Shown: positions 1 through 8,683 of the stretch, piece after piece
Numbering within the stretch: the first letter of the stretch is position 1
How the letters are laid out: the number at the start of each line of letters is the position of its first letter
Source of the DNA: Lewinellaceae bacterium
Lineage (GTDB): Bacteria > Bacteroidota > Bacteroidia > Chitinophagales > Saprospiraceae
Length of the DNA: 64,000 bases
Assembly (NCBI GenBank): GCA_020636105.1
Contig: JACJYL010000001.1
Location: 1,922,001 to 1,986,000, forward strand
Reading direction: 5' to 3'
Position numbers and translations under genes: made by a program
Notes under the pieces: model-generated
Told to the model about the DNA's origin: nothing
What the model saw: the letters and a program-made list of their open reading frames with translations, nothing else
The model's database searches: none

Positions 1-1306
1 AAAAGTAGCGCACTCGCAGGGAGTGGAAATACAACCTCCGATCCTGTACATCGGTTTTGTATTCCAAAAACGGGTATTTTTCGATATATTGATTCAGGAG
101 TATGATCCCTTGTTCATAATCCACTACCCGATGCAGGGATTCCATTAAAAAACCGGAAAGTACTTTTTGCACAGCCTCTTCATGGGGCCACTGGACATAC
201 AAACGATCGATGTATTTTACCAGGCTGTCCCGGTGGTTGTGGATCGCATAATACCTGGCCATCTTCAAATAATATACCCGGTCAATTCTCGACAGCAACT
301 CCTTATCATTGCTCAATTCCTCTGCAAAAAAAGTATGAAAAGGTTTCAACCCATTGGGTTCCTGCTTTTCGATGATCTGGTAATCGGCAATTTTGGTAAA
401 AACGCTGACCAGTTCTTGTTTGACTTCAATGACAGGGTATTGTTTGTACAAATTAAACAAATCGGTCAACCCCTCCTTGGTTTTAAAATTTACCCGACGG
501 GCGAGCTGGAACATACAGGCTTGCCGGATGACGCCGTTCCTGGGCAGCGGATACAACAACTGCGCCTTCTGAAGGCGATTCATGGCGGCTACGTAATCCT
601 GCTTTTTATAATAATTCAGGGCTTCCAGGTAATAGAGGTTTCCTGCCAGTTGTCCCGGTGTGACTGCCCCGTCTTTATCTTTATAATACTTTTTAAATAA
701 ATGCTCCTCATCCTGACCTTCTTCCTCGGCACTTAGCATTTTCAGGTCCCTGAGCAATTGAATGTAATTGGATCGAAACCTGACCTCTTTTGATTTATCT
801 TCAGCTTCAAACAACAGGTTGTTTTTACCTTCCGTTTTCAAAACCGAGGAGATCAATAAACCGTCATGACGGATCTCAAAAGGCATATTAAATTGTTCCA
901 GCACCAGGGAAACGAGGGCTGCACGGGTGGCATCATTATAGGTTCCGGTTTTAAACAACTGTTCAAAACTGGCATAGGCATCGTATTGTTTCAGGAAGGT
1001 CGCCGAAAGGTAATCTTCCAGTAATTCTGCTGATTTTGCAGGGGATTTTTTCCCGAACTTCTGTTCTTCAAGATGAGCAAACAAAGATTTTAGTTCCAGT
1101 TGGATATATTTCAAGGCATTGGAATCGTTTTGAGGAGCAGTGGCAAGATACAATTTCAAATGATCCACCACGGCATCTCCAAACGGAGCACTCAATACCT
1201 CTGCTTCAAAAGGACTATGAAAAACCAGTCCATTCCCTTTGTTGGAATACTGGCTAATCAGGGTTTGAGAAAAAAGAAGTAAAAACAGAAGCAACCTAAA
1301 TTTCAT
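1..1306 (-). CDS. Secreted hypothetical protein, C-terminus cut by the window edge
   Basis: An open frame runs leftwards from the ATG at 1306 past base 1 without a stop, so only the first 435 residues are visible. The start is chosen because it opens a clean signal peptide (MKFRLLLFLLLFSQTLIS followed by Q). The remainder is mostly helical, with TPR-like stretches such as the segment around LEALNYYKKQDYVAAMNRL. It is probably a periplasmic or outer-membrane-associated protein. A strong terminator at 1395-1439 separates it from the next minus-strand gene, so it is probably its own transcription unit. I do not recognise a named family. Confidence 0.75.
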   Translation of the reverse strand, partial: MKFRLLLFLLLFSQTLISQYSNKGNGLVFHSPFEAEVLSAPFGDAVVDHLKLYLATAPQNDSNALKYIQLELKSLFAHLEEQKFGKKSPAKSAELLEDYLSATFLKQYDAYASFEQLFKTGTYNDATRAALVSLVLEQFNMPFEIRHDGLLISSVLKTEGKNNLLFEAEDKSKEVRFRSNYIQLLRDLKMLSAEEEGQDEEHLFKKYYKDKDGAVTPGQLAGNLYYLEALNYYKKQDYVAAMNRLQKAQLLYPLPRNGVIRQACMFQLARRVNFKTKEGLTDLFNLYKQYPVIEVKQELVSVFTKIADYQIIEKQEPNGLKPFHTFFAEELSNDKELLSRIDRVYYLKMARYYAIHNHRDSLVKYIDRLYVQWPHEEAVQKVLSGFLMESLHRVVDYEQGIILLNQYIEKYPFLEYKTDVQDRRLYFHSLRVRYF

Positions 1307-1394
1307 AATCAGGGATTTATTCGTCCCAAAAATACGATTTTTTGGAGTAGGGAATGGCGTTTTTTCAAAATCGGTTAAATTTTGATCGTTTTTC

Positions 1395-1439
1395 ATAAAA
1401 AAGCAAAAACCGACAAACCAAAGATTTTGGTTCGTCGGT
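1395..1439 (-). terminator. Rho-independent terminator (minus strand)
   Basis: A 12-bp stem, ACCGAC(A/G)AACCA against its complement with one mismatch, closes an 8-base loop at 1409-1439. On the minus strand it is followed by a T-rich tail (TTTTTGCTTTTTT). It would stop transcripts arriving from the gene at 1651-2541. Confidence 0.7.
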
Positions 1440-1650
1440 AGGAAGTTATGCATAAAAAAATTAGCCGGAAAGGTTCAGCAATGGGAATTGCCAAACTGAC
1501 TTGGTACATCGGGAATTAGCCCATTTATATCATTAAAAATGGTGGCTCTCCTTGTTTTAGTCCTTTTGCTTAAGCATTTGAAATGATATAAACCGATTTT
1601 GAAACGATTGAAACAAAATAAAACAGAAAAAAAGGCTCATGCCAAATTCC

Positions 1651-2541
1651 CTACGCCCGGGCTTTTTCATGGGTAGTTTTGGCGATCGTATTTTCACCCG
1701 ATTTTATTTTTTTGACCTCCCAAACAGGATTGAAATTTTCATCCTCGTGATCGTACCGGCAAAGCATGATATCTCCGTTCGGGCTGCTGTACTCGAAAGA
1801 TTTGTTCCTGAATTGTTTTCGGGTGGTATATTCTGCATGAAAGACCCTTTCCAACTCCCCGGAAGGTGTCTGGAAGTAATAGGCTTTTTCAATGCCCGCC
1901 TCGCATCCAATGGTCATGGTACTCACCTCGACCATCAGTGCGCCCTGACACGGTTGATCCTTCAATATTCTTATTAAGGCACTGGAAGCACATTCTTCAA
2001 AGACACACAAACCGGGAACACTAGTTTTAGTCCATAACTTTCCGTTTTTGACCACTTTAATTTCAGCGTTGATATCTTTCATATTTTTCCTGGTCTGGGA
2101 AGTTATGCCCAGCATGACGAGTTCACTTTTTCCATCACCTGTCATATCTGAAAATTCCCAGCTTTTGGCAATGAAAGCCCCCCAGACATAACCATTGAAA
2201 TAATTGCCCTCCGGATCAGTTCCCTTTACATGAAACCAAAGATCCTGGTAGCCGTTGATCTCATCTTTGGTAAAATCTTCCGTTTCACTTACGATGTTGA
2301 TCAACCTATAACCAATAGGCAAACAGGTCGTTACTGAACTTTCCTTACAAGGACTTACGTTTACCTTTACCGCTGCAAAAGTAAATAACTCAGCTCCATT
2401 CGTGTATAGATTGGCTACCTGCGAACGACTGTGAAACCATTCATAAAAATCTTTGTTCTCTTGGCCTACAAACCGGGCCTGTGGAAAAGCAACCGTCAGG
2501 TTGAAGCATAGGATAGCAGCTGTTACAAAATGTATTCTCAT
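1651..2541 (-). CDS. Secreted hypothetical protein
   Basis: This is a 296-residue protein counted from the ATG at 2541. The frame is open further upstream to 2664, but the inner start is preferred because it opens a signal peptide (MRIHFVTAAILCFNLTVAF followed by PQA). The mature part has several cysteines (CKESSVTTC, CVFEECASS, CQGALM) and a KSWEFSDMTGDGKSEL segment that resembles the FG-GAP/VCBS-like pattern of a bacterial surface or periplasmic protein. No catalytic motif is visible. It is transcribed alone and leftwards, divergent from the NTF2-like gene at 2768. The function is unknown. Confidence 0.7.
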   Translation of the reverse strand: MRIHFVTAAILCFNLTVAFPQARFVGQENKDFYEWFHSRSQVANLYTNGAELFTFAAVKVNVSPCKESSVTTCLPIGYRLINIVSETEDFTKDEINGYQDLWFHVKGTDPEGNYFNGYVWGAFIAKSWEFSDMTGDGKSELVMLGITSQTRKNMKDINAEIKVVKNGKLWTKTSVPGLCVFEECASSALIRILKDQPCQGALMVEVSTMTIGCEAGIEKAYYFQTPSGELERVFHAEYTTRKQFRNKSFEYSSPNGDIMLCRYDHEDENFNPVWEVKKIKSGENTIAKTTHEKARA

Positions 2542-2767
2542 GGTGGATTGAATTGTGTTTTGTAAAGCTTTGCTCCATTTATTTAATATTTCGTTTTGAA
2601 AGGATAGAGTAATAACTATATATAATTTCAAAATATTGCCCACGCCCTTAACATTTTTTAACAAATCTTATTTCAGAATATGAACCAGACTCCTAATTAA
2701 TTGCCTATTTTTGAACCGCACAATTTAAAATTCAAGCCTAAAATAAGCCTGTACAAAAAATAGCATT

Positions 2768-3238
2768 ATGTCTACAAGCCCATTGATCGAACAGTTTTAT
2801 ACAGCCTTTCAAAACCGCGACGCCGAAAAAATGACGGCCTTATACCATGAAGATATTGAATTTGAAGACCCTGCATTTGGTAAACTTCAGGGAGACCGCG
2901 CCAGGGCCATGTGGAAGATGTTGTGTGGAAACGCAACAGACCTTAAAATTAATTTCAGCGTACTGGAAGTCGATGATAACGGGGGAAAAGCGAGGTGGGA
3001 AGCCTTTTATACCTTTAGCCAGACAGGAAGGAAAGTCCACAACATCATCGATGCAACATTCCGTTTTGAAGACGGGAAGATCATTACCCACAAGGATCAA
3101 TTCAACCTGCGAAGATGGGCAACACAGGCGATGGGAATGCGCGGTTGGTTGTTAGGCGGCACTTCCTTTTTCAGGAAAAAACTCCACGCTCAAACCAATC
3201 GGTTACTGGATAAATTTTTGAAAAGAAATACAGATTAG
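2768..3238 (+). CDS. NTF2-like / SnoaL-type protein
   Basis: A 156-residue protein with the pattern of the NTF2-like fold. It has an N-terminal helix (LIEQFYTAFQNRDAEKMTAL), then YHEDIEFEDPAFGKLQG, a central conserved tryptophan strand (ARWEAFYTF), and a final FEDGKIITHKDQFN strand pair typical of SnoaL/ketosteroid-isomerase-like proteins. Such small cone-fold proteins bind diverse small ligands; the substrate cannot be told from sequence. It converges with ftsY, overlapping its stop by four bases. The family is fairly sure, the role is not. Confidence 0.8.
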   Translation: MSTSPLIEQFYTAFQNRDAEKMTALYHEDIEFEDPAFGKLQGDRARAMWKMLCGNATDLKINFSVLEVDDNGGKARWEAFYTFSQTGRKVHNIIDATFRFEDGKIITHKDQFNLRRWATQAMGMRGWLLGGTSFFRKKLHAQTNRLLDKFLKRNTD

Positions 3239-4194
3239 CTAAAAAGCGAGTCCACAAAAGTCCGTTTGTTGAACACCTGTAATTGCTCGATCCCCTCTCC
3301 TATTCCGATGTATTTGATCGGAATTTTAAACGTATCGGAAATACCTATTGCCACTCCGCCTTTAGCCGTTCCGTCCAGTTTGGTCAGCGCCAGGGCCGTA
3401 ACGTCCGTTGCAGTGGTAAAATGAGTCGCTTGTTCGATGGCATTTTGTCCGGTGGTGGCATCCAGCACCAGCAAAACCTCATGGGGAGCAGTTTCCATTC
3501 TTTTGGAAACAGAATTCCTGATCTTGGTCAGCTCTTTCATCAGGTTGATTTTGGTGTGGAGTCGGCCTGCAGTATCTATAATCGCCACATCACATTTATT
3601 AGTAATGGCGTATTGTACCGTTTCATAAGCTACGGCGGCGGGGTCGGTATTCATGCCTTTGCTGTAAAAGTCGCAGCCAACGCGGTCGGCCCAGATGCCC
3701 AGCTGATCCACTGCAGCGGCACGGAAAGTATCTCCGGCCCCGAGCACCACTTTTTTACCTTGTTTTTTAAACTGGTGGGCCAGTTTTCCGATGGTGGTGG
3801 TTTTTCCGACTCCATTTACCCCAACGACTAGAATAATAGCCGGTAAATCGGTAGTTGGCAAGGTAAAATCTTCCAGGTCGGAGGTATTGTTCTCGGCTAA
3901 AAGGGTAACGATTTCATCACGGAGAATTTCGGTAAGTTCTGAAGTACCCAGGTATTTATCCCTGGCCACGCGTTCTTCGATGCGTTCAATGATTTTGACG
4001 GTGGTTTCCAGGCCGACATCAGAGGTAATAAGCACATTTTCCAACTCGTCGAGCACTTCTACATCAATGGTGGATTTACCCGCAACTGCTTTTGACAATT
4101 TCCCCAGGAAAGAAGTTTTGGTTTTCTCCAGGCCTTTTTCGAGGTCTTCTTTTTTTTCCTTATTAAAAAACTTACCCAAAAAACTCATATTCAA
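3235..4194 (-). CDS. ftsY: Signal recognition particle receptor FtsY
   Basis: SRP receptor GTPase that delivers ribosome-nascent chains from Ffh to the Sec translocon at the inner membrane. The 319-residue form has a short charged N-terminus, an N domain, and a complete G domain with GVNGVGKTTT (G1), DTFRAAAVDQL, DTAGRLH (G3) and TKLDGTAKGG (G4/closing loop). It lacks the long acidic A domain of E. coli FtsY, as is usual outside the gammaproteobacteria. Two adjacent in-frame ATGs (4194 and 4188) are both possible starts. It lies downstream of the rpmB-rpmG-DUF4295 cluster, the usual Bacteroidota arrangement. Confidence 0.97.
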   Translation of the reverse strand: MNMSFLGKFFNKEKKEDLEKGLEKTKTSFLGKLSKAVAGKSTIDVEVLDELENVLITSDVGLETTVKIIERIEERVARDKYLGTSELTEILRDEIVTLLAENNTSDLEDFTLPTTDLPAIILVVGVNGVGKTTTIGKLAHQFKKQGKKVVLGAGDTFRAAAVDQLGIWADRVGCDFYSKGMNTDPAAVAYETVQYAITNKCDVAIIDTAGRLHTKINLMKELTKIRNSVSKRMETAPHEVLLVLDATTGQNAIEQATHFTTATDVTALALTKLDGTAKGGVAIGISDTFKIPIKYIGIGEGIEQLQVFNKRTFVDSLFS

Positions 4195-4223
4195 TTGACT
4201 GTTTACAAAAATTCACCATAGAC

Positions 4224-4258
4224 AAAGAGGCTTTCCTTGAAACAAGAAAAGCCTCTTT
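4224..4258 (-). terminator. Hairpin between the ribosomal protein cluster and ftsY
   Basis: A perfect 11-bp inverted repeat (AAAGAGGCTTT with AAAGCCTCTTT) around a 13-base loop lies between the DUF4295 stop and the ftsY start. There is no long U-tract, so it may be a weak terminator or an RNA-processing hairpin that lowers readthrough into ftsY. Confidence 0.5.
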
Positions 4259-4287
4259 GGGTTTCATTCTTCATGAAAAGAAAGCAA

Positions 4288-4461
4288 TTATTTTTTAGTG
4301 AGGAAGTCTTTCACTTCATCTTTGTGTACCATTACTTCTTTGTAAGAGTATTTTCCGGTTTTTTCATCCTTAACGCTCTTAACAACTTTAACGAAGTCAC
4401 GGCCTGAATTGGCGTTTGCTTTACGATCTGCTACTCTCGCGTTCTTTGATACTTTAGCCAT
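4288..4461 (-). CDS. DUF4295 small basic protein
   Basis: A 57-residue lysine-rich protein that begins MAKVSKNARVADRKA and ends DEVKDFLTKK, read directly on the minus strand. In Bacteroidota this family (DUF4295) sits directly after the L28 and L33 genes and is thought to be ribosome-associated; its exact role is unknown. It follows rpmG after a 78-base gap and precedes a hairpin and ftsY. The size, composition and position all fit the family. Confidence 0.85.
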   Translation of the reverse strand: MAKVSKNARVADRKANANSGRDFVKVVKSVKDEKTGKYSYKEVMVHKDEVKDFLTKK

Positions 4462-4539
4462 GTCTGATTATATTTTTAATTGATAAAGAAATTTTATGCC
4501 TATAAAACTACACAATTTATGCAATAGTTCAAATAAGCC

Positions 4540-4728
4540 TTATTTAATTTCTCTGTGAACGGTTACTCTTTTCAGGATCGCATTGAATTTTTTCAACTCC
4601 ATTCTGTCAGGAGTATTCTTACGATTTTTTTGAGTCACATAACGTGAAGTTCCAGGCATACCTGAAGTTTTATGTTCTGTACACTCTAAAATAATCTGCT
4701 GACGATTTCCTTTGCTCTTCTTAGCCAT
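4540..4728 (-). CDS. rpmG: 50S ribosomal protein L33
   Basis: A 62-residue large-subunit protein with the L33 core ECTEHKTSGMPGTSRYVTQ followed by NRKNTPDRMELKKF. Only one cysteine is present, not the two CxxC pairs of zinc-binding L33, so this is the zinc-independent (C-minus) form. It lies 20 bases downstream of rpmB in an evident operon. Confidence 0.96.
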   Translation of the reverse strand: MAKKSKGNRQQIILECTEHKTSGMPGTSRYVTQKNRKNTPDRMELKKFNAILKRVTVHREIK

Positions 4729-4748
4729 TATACTTTAGATTGATTATT

Positions 4749-4997
4749 TTACAATTTAACGCCGGTTTCGACACCTTTGCGTTCTAATTTTTTTATGTAA
4801 GCGAAAACGCCCAGCTTATTGATATTACGCATTGCTTTAGCGCTCAATTTGAGGGTAATCCATTCTCCCGTTTCAGGAACGAAATAACGCTTCTTCTGAA
4901 TGTTAGGAAGAAAACGACGCTTAGTTTTTCTATTCGAGTGAGAAACGTTATTTCCGGTAATCGGGCGTTTCCCTGTTAATTGACAAACCTTTGACAT
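4749..4997 (-). CDS. rpmB: 50S ribosomal protein L28
   Basis: An 82-residue protein with the standard L28 opening MSKVCQLTGKRPITGNNVSH, the basic SNRKTKRRFLPN patch and a final helical part (LSAKAMRNINKLGV). It is the first gene of the rpmB-rpmG-DUF4295 cluster and reads away from the tRNA-Arg gene just upstream on the same strand. Confidence 0.97.
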   Translation of the reverse strand: MSKVCQLTGKRPITGNNVSHSNRKTKRRFLPNIQKKRYFVPETGEWITLKLSAKAMRNINKLGVFAYIKKLERKGVETGVKL

Positions 4998-5032
4998 GAT
5001 TGCTTATTAAAGTTATTTCCTTTGAATAATGG

Positions 5033-5106
5033 TGACTCCGGCAGGATTCGAACCTGCAACCTCCTGATCCGTAGTCAGGGACTCTATCCAGTTAAGCTAC
5101 GGAGCC
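5033..5106 (-). tRNA. tRNA-Arg(ACG)
   Basis: The minus strand folds into a complete cloverleaf. The acceptor stem is GGCTCCG with CGGAGTC (one G-U pair), the anticodon stem is CCTGA/TCAGG around loop CTACGGA, giving anticodon ACG, and the T-arm is GCAGGTTCGAATCCTGC. The discriminator is A, and CCA is encoded (5030-5032). The 5' half (5064-5106) lies in the 44-bp repeat that recurs at 58575-58618, so this tRNA is the integration site of the island. The functional gene is a hybrid of a host 3' half and an element-proximal 5' half. Confidence 0.97.
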
Positions 5107-5107
5107 T
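5064..5107. repeat. att core, left copy (44-bp direct repeat)
   Basis: These 44 bases match 58575-58618 perfectly and in the same orientation. They cover tRNA-Arg from the anticodon region to the 5' end plus one base. The next base out differs on each side. Matching ends, a tRNA target and an integrase beside the other copy identify these as attachment sites. Confidence 0.9.
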
Positions 5108-5183
5108 GTTGATTTTCAATGAATTATGTAATTTTGAAATTCTGTTTTTCAAAAAATCTGCTAATATTTCTGCTAACGGTCTG

Positions 5184-5213
5184 CAAATGTATGACCTTTT
5201 TTTTAGAAAACAA
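5184..5213 (-). promoter_or_regulatory. Bacteroidota-type promoter supplied by the island for tRNA-Arg
   Basis: On the minus strand, TTG (5213-5211), a 19-base spacer and TACATTTG (5191-5184) match the Bacteroidota consensus TTG-N19-TAnnTTTG. It lies 78 bases upstream of the tRNA, within island DNA. The host's own tRNA promoter seems to have been moved to the far end of the island (58660-58691). The motif match is direct; its activity is inferred. Confidence 0.65.
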
Positions 5214-5336
5214 TGTTTTTAAGAAAAAAAATCCCTATAATTTAAGCATCTTGACATCTTCTTTTCTCCCAGCTTGATACATTTAGTCACCTACAGCTTA
5301 AATTAAAAAGGGAACGGATAGAAAATAACAATAATT

Positions 5337-7013
5337 TTATAGTTGAACAGGTTGTTTTTTATTCTCCTGAATTTCTTCAACAAAAAATCGTAAGTCTTTT
5401 AAAGTAAAAATATTGGATAACTTATAACCATTTACTATTATGGATGGGGTACCTTTTACCCCATTTTCATCACACCACTTTTTTTGAGAGGCAATCATAT
5501 TCATAATTGTTTCTTTACTTACGTTTTTAGATACAGGGAACTTTTTATAAAAATCATATAGTTCAACTTCCCGTACCTGGTTATAAATAAATGAAATCGC
5601 ATTTAAAAACTCCTGCCTTCCCTCAGCTAGATATATTTTAATTAAATGTTCAACTATAATAAAATCTTTGGTTTTATGATTTTCGGTCAATAATCCAAAA
5701 ACAATTTTTATTTTTAAATTTGGTAAAATAGAACCTCCCAATTCCAATATATGTTTCAATTCATTGTGAACTTTTTTACATGTTTTACATAAAGGGTTAG
5801 TTACTAAAACAAGAATATTCGAATCACCTTCATTATGAACAATTGGCCCTAAAAATTCAAGTTCAGGAAAAGGGATTTCTTTTTTAAGGACATCAAAAAT
5901 ATTCGCCACATATTTGAAATCATACAATGCTCTTTGATATGATTTGCCAATAGAATAAAACGAAAAAAACGGTTTTATTAATAACCACAAGCTAAATGGT
6001 AGAATAAAAAGTATAACGGTAGAGATAAAAGGGATAAATGAGAGGCCCTCAAGATTAACAGATGGATCCCCAAACATAAAAAAACCCATAAATTGAGCCC
6101 AAAAAACTACTAATGTTAAAAGGCAAATTGGACACCATTTTTTGAGTATAAATTTTTGAGAAATAATTGAAAATATACTAAATAGAAGGGTGAAAATATT
6201 CAAAACAAACAAAATAAAAAACGAAAAATTGATATTTCCTCCCGTAAATAGTATTAACATTACACTTCCAGTAAAATATCCAAATCCAATTTCAGCCCAT
6301 CCAAAAATTCCAAAAACCTTCGACAAATCTGAATTTATAGTTTTATCACAATCCCCTCCAATAGCCTTACAAGCTTTCAAAATTTCACTATTCTCATTTT
6401 TTAGGTATTCCAGGTTTAACAGGGAGACAGTAATGTAAATTCCAATTAGATTTGTGAATAATAAGGTAAAACCTAAATAATCTTTTGAAAGAATAAAATC
6501 CAACAACAAGGAAAATGCCCCCAAGAATAACAAACCCATAAGTCCTTTTTCAAAAAAATACTCTATCCTATTGGAAAAATAGTTTTCTTCACCTGGCTTT
6601 GAAAACAGTTTCTTTTTGGTAATTACTATCCCTGTCCAATCTTTTCGAAATTCTTCCCATCCTGAAGTCCATTTCGTAGTTCTTGATTTTTCAATTGTTA
6701 TTTTTTCAGTATCATAATTAGAAATAACAAAAAGTTCAGTTCCAATTTCAGAATCTGTTTTCAAAATTTTTGTTGTCAATAATGGTAAAGGCAAACCCTC
6801 AGGAATTTTTCCCTCATTTTTGAAATCAAACGAAATAGTTTCAACTTTATAATCATTAAGTAGTAAATCTTTTATTGCAAAAAGCGAGGGGGAGAATGGA
6901 TGTGAAGTAAGTTTTTCTTTTAGATTAAATGAATTAACCTTTACTCCTATCTTTCGTAGCCAATGCCTAAGAGGTTGAAACAAATACTTTTGGTTGTTGT
7001 CGCTTGAGGCCAT
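5337..7013 (-). CDS. C39-like / VKOR / thioredoxin fusion membrane protein
   Basis: A 558-residue protein with three parts. Residues 1-135 resemble a C39 peptidase fold without the catalytic cysteine (HPFSPSLFAIKDLL, then LPLPLLTT). Residues about 150-370 are a multi-pass membrane domain of the vitamin K epoxide reductase (VKOR) family with a first cysteine pair (KACKAIGGDC) and the active CPIC. Residues about 400-555 are a thioredoxin/DsbA-like domain with CKTC and the cis-proline loop GTPSIIVNG. VKOR-thioredoxin fusions catalyse disulfide formation, which would suit the cysteine-rich peptide at 8461. It is translationally coupled to the upstream thioredoxin gene (shared base 7013). Confidence 0.88.
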   Translation of the reverse strand: MASSDNNQKYLFQPLRHWLRKIGVKVNSFNLKEKLTSHPFSPSLFAIKDLLLNDYKVETISFDFKNEGKIPEGLPLPLLTTKILKTDSEIGTELFVISNYDTEKITIEKSRTTKWTSGWEEFRKDWTGIVITKKKLFSKPGEENYFSNRIEYFFEKGLMGLLFLGAFSLLLDFILSKDYLGFTLLFTNLIGIYITVSLLNLEYLKNENSEILKACKAIGGDCDKTINSDLSKVFGIFGWAEIGFGYFTGSVMLILFTGGNINFSFFILFVLNIFTLLFSIFSIISQKFILKKWCPICLLTLVVFWAQFMGFFMFGDPSVNLEGLSFIPFISTVILFILPFSLWLLIKPFFSFYSIGKSYQRALYDFKYVANIFDVLKKEIPFPELEFLGPIVHNEGDSNILVLVTNPLCKTCKKVHNELKHILELGGSILPNLKIKIVFGLLTENHKTKDFIIVEHLIKIYLAEGRQEFLNAISFIYNQVREVELYDFYKKFPVSKNVSKETIMNMIASQKKWCDENGVKGTPSIIVNGYKLSNIFTLKDLRFFVEEIQENKKQPVQL

Positions 7014-8365
7014 TAATTTTCAATTAAATTTAATTTTGATAATTGGGTTTGGATTTCAGGTAACTTCCCACGAGTTAAAACGATACCATCTTTATCAATT
7101 AAAAAATAAGTAGGATAACCGATTACATTATAGTTTGCTACAACACCGTCTAACTCAAAAGCTTCACTAATAGGAAGGTATATCTGTTTCCAATTCATTC
7201 CATTTTTCTTTACATATTCGGAAACTTTTGTCACATCATTATCTAAAGCAATCCCTACAAACTCAACCTTTTCCATTTTAATAGAATTGTAAAGATTTTT
7301 TAAAGTAGGATGATCAGCCTTACATGGACCACACCAAGTTCCCCAAAAAATAAGGACAAAATACTTACTCTTTTGCGAATGCAGATTAAACATATTCCCA
7401 GATAGAATATCTACACCTGTTATTTCTGGAGCCCTAAAACCTTCAATCCCCCCTTCAAAGTCCATTTTTTTATTGAGTTCTTTTTTTGAAATCATTACTT
7501 TATTCATTCCAAAATCAAATGAGTCAATAGAAATTGATAAGTTATTGTTAAGTATAATATCTTGCTCAAACCTGTATGGTATGGAGCCTCGCCCAACACT
7601 ATTCACACTATTTCCATACTCACTAATATAAATGGAAGCGGATGCAAAGTCATAATCCGGGAAAAAATCTATATATAGGTTATATCTTTCATTTTCAATT
7701 GAGAATGATCCTCTATACGATTGAAACACTTTTAATGATATTGCAAGATCTTCATAGGTCTTGTCTTTTGGGGAGGAGAATTTAATAAAGGGTTGAACTT
7801 TGGCTAGAATCGATCTCGAATAAATTTTATCGCTATAATATAGATCGTAATAAATGTTCAATAAAGGAGCTAATTGGTAAGACATTAACCTTTCTTCCAA
7901 TGATTGGAAAACAGTATCATATTCAAAAACAGGTTCGTCAGAAAAATCTTGATTATTATTTGAATCAACAATTATTACTTTTTTCCCTTTCCTAAAACCC
8001 GTCAAAGCCTCTATTTCATGATTAACACGCTTCTCTGTAATGAATCTAGGATCATATTCTAATTCTTCAAATCTGTCTTTAGAAAATTCATTATTTTTAA
8101 CTAGGTTCAAATAATGTAGAGGAATTGACATAGGACATTTCCAAAGTAAAAAAGTATCTAAATCTCCAGGTATTCCAACGATATTGTTGTTTGATGGCTC
8201 AGATATCTGGAAAGTGCGTGAGTATGTATAATTAGTAGTGACCGATTTTCGGACAGGAACCTCAATTTTCTGTTGAGAAAAAAGAGGTGTCAGAAATACA
8301 GTGGAACCAATAAAAATTATCAAACTATAAGAGAACAAATTGACAATCTGCTTTAAAAGAATCAT
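7013..8365 (-). CDS. TlpA-like periplasmic thiol-disulfide oxidoreductase
   Basis: A 450-residue protein with an N-terminal signal or anchor segment (MILLKQIVNLFSYSLIIFIG), a long unassigned extracytoplasmic region (about 40-310), and a C-terminal TlpA/AhpC-type thioredoxin domain. The active site reads FWGTWCGPCKADHP (CGPC), with GYPTYFLIDKDG at the cis-proline loop. TlpA-like proteins in Bacteroidota reduce or reshuffle disulfides in the periplasm. The gene is immediately upstream of and coupled to the VKOR fusion, and downstream of a cysteine-rich peptide gene. The pair is therefore probably a redox unit for the exported peptide. Confidence 0.85.
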   Translation of the reverse strand: MILLKQIVNLFSYSLIIFIGSTVFLTPLFSQQKIEVPVRKSVTTNYTYSRTFQISEPSNNNIVGIPGDLDTFLLWKCPMSIPLHYLNLVKNNEFSKDRFEELEYDPRFITEKRVNHEIEALTGFRKGKKVIIVDSNNNQDFSDEPVFEYDTVFQSLEERLMSYQLAPLLNIYYDLYYSDKIYSRSILAKVQPFIKFSSPKDKTYEDLAISLKVFQSYRGSFSIENERYNLYIDFFPDYDFASASIYISEYGNSVNSVGRGSIPYRFEQDIILNNNLSISIDSFDFGMNKVMISKKELNKKMDFEGGIEGFRAPEITGVDILSGNMFNLHSQKSKYFVLIFWGTWCGPCKADHPTLKNLYNSIKMEKVEFVGIALDNDVTKVSEYVKKNGMNWKQIYLPISEAFELDGVVANYNVIGYPTYFLIDKDGIVLTRGKLPEIQTQLSKLNLIEN

Positions 8366-8410
8366 ATTTTCACTTTTATTCTTTTGTCTATATTTTTATT
8401 AAAATAATTT

Positions 8411-8441
8411 GCCAAGTGCAGAAAGATTTTCTGCACTTGGC
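8411..8441 (-). terminator. Perfect 14-bp hairpin after the cysteine-rich peptide gene
   Basis: GCCAAGTGCAGAAA and its exact complement flank a 3-base loop, between the peptide stop and the thioredoxin gene. The following minus-strand bases are only moderately T-rich. It could act as a partial terminator, keeping peptide mRNA more abundant than the redox-gene mRNA downstream, or as a stabilising 3' structure. Confidence 0.6.
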
Positions 8442-8460
8442 TTTAAGTCCAACTATTCGA

Positions 8461-8667
8461 CTATACACATTCAGCCTTTGTTCTGGTTGGATCTCCGCAT
8501 CCGTCTTTGTTTAACTTACATTGCTTTGGTGGTTGGCAAACCACCAATTCACCGCAGTCATCACAATAGACTCCTTGGCCACCTCCATCAATTCCACCAT
8601 AAACCTTTTTTAACACTCCATCATTTACAATGAAGTTACTAAATTTCTTACTAATTTCATTTTTCAT
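8461..8667 (-). CDS. GG-leader precursor peptide, cysteine-rich
   Basis: This 68-residue product has a short charged leader (about 25 residues) ending in VYGG, the double-glycine type cleaved by C39-peptidase exporters. The core of about 43 residues begins IDGGGQGV and has six cysteines, no serine and only two threonines. That composition does not favour lanthionine formation and points to three disulfides, matching the neighbouring VKOR and TlpA-like proteins. Its upstream region shares 60 of 67 bases with that of the lanthipeptide precursor at 13538. Its biological activity (bacteriocin, signal or other) cannot be told. Confidence 0.75.
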   Translation of the reverse strand: MKNEISKKFSNFIVNDGVLKKVYGGIDGGGQGVYCDDCGELVVCQPPKQCKLNKDGCGDPTRTKAECV

Positions 8668-8683
8668 TTTTCATTAATTTAAG

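Noticed and set aside
167..700. Plus-strand frame of 177 codons
   Set aside because: It is antisense to the continuous secreted-protein frame (1-1306, minus), which has a signal peptide and normal composition.
1639..1977. Plus-strand frame of 112 codons
   Set aside because: It is antisense to the secreted protein at 1651-2541 and has no recognisable motif.
2706..2713. Promoter TATTTTTG upstream of the NTF2-like gene
   Set aside because: The -7 element fits, but no TTG lies 19-20 bases upstream, so it was not listed.
3283..4198. Plus-strand frames opposite ftsY
   Set aside because: These are shadows of the conserved ftsY gene on the minus strand.
8409..8633. Plus-strand 74-residue frame
   Set aside because: It is antisense to the cysteine-rich peptide and hairpin; composition is not protein-like.
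8461..8667. Second lanthipeptide precursor
   Set aside because: The core has no Ser and two Thr against six Cys, so lanthionines are unlikely. A disulfide peptide is preferred.
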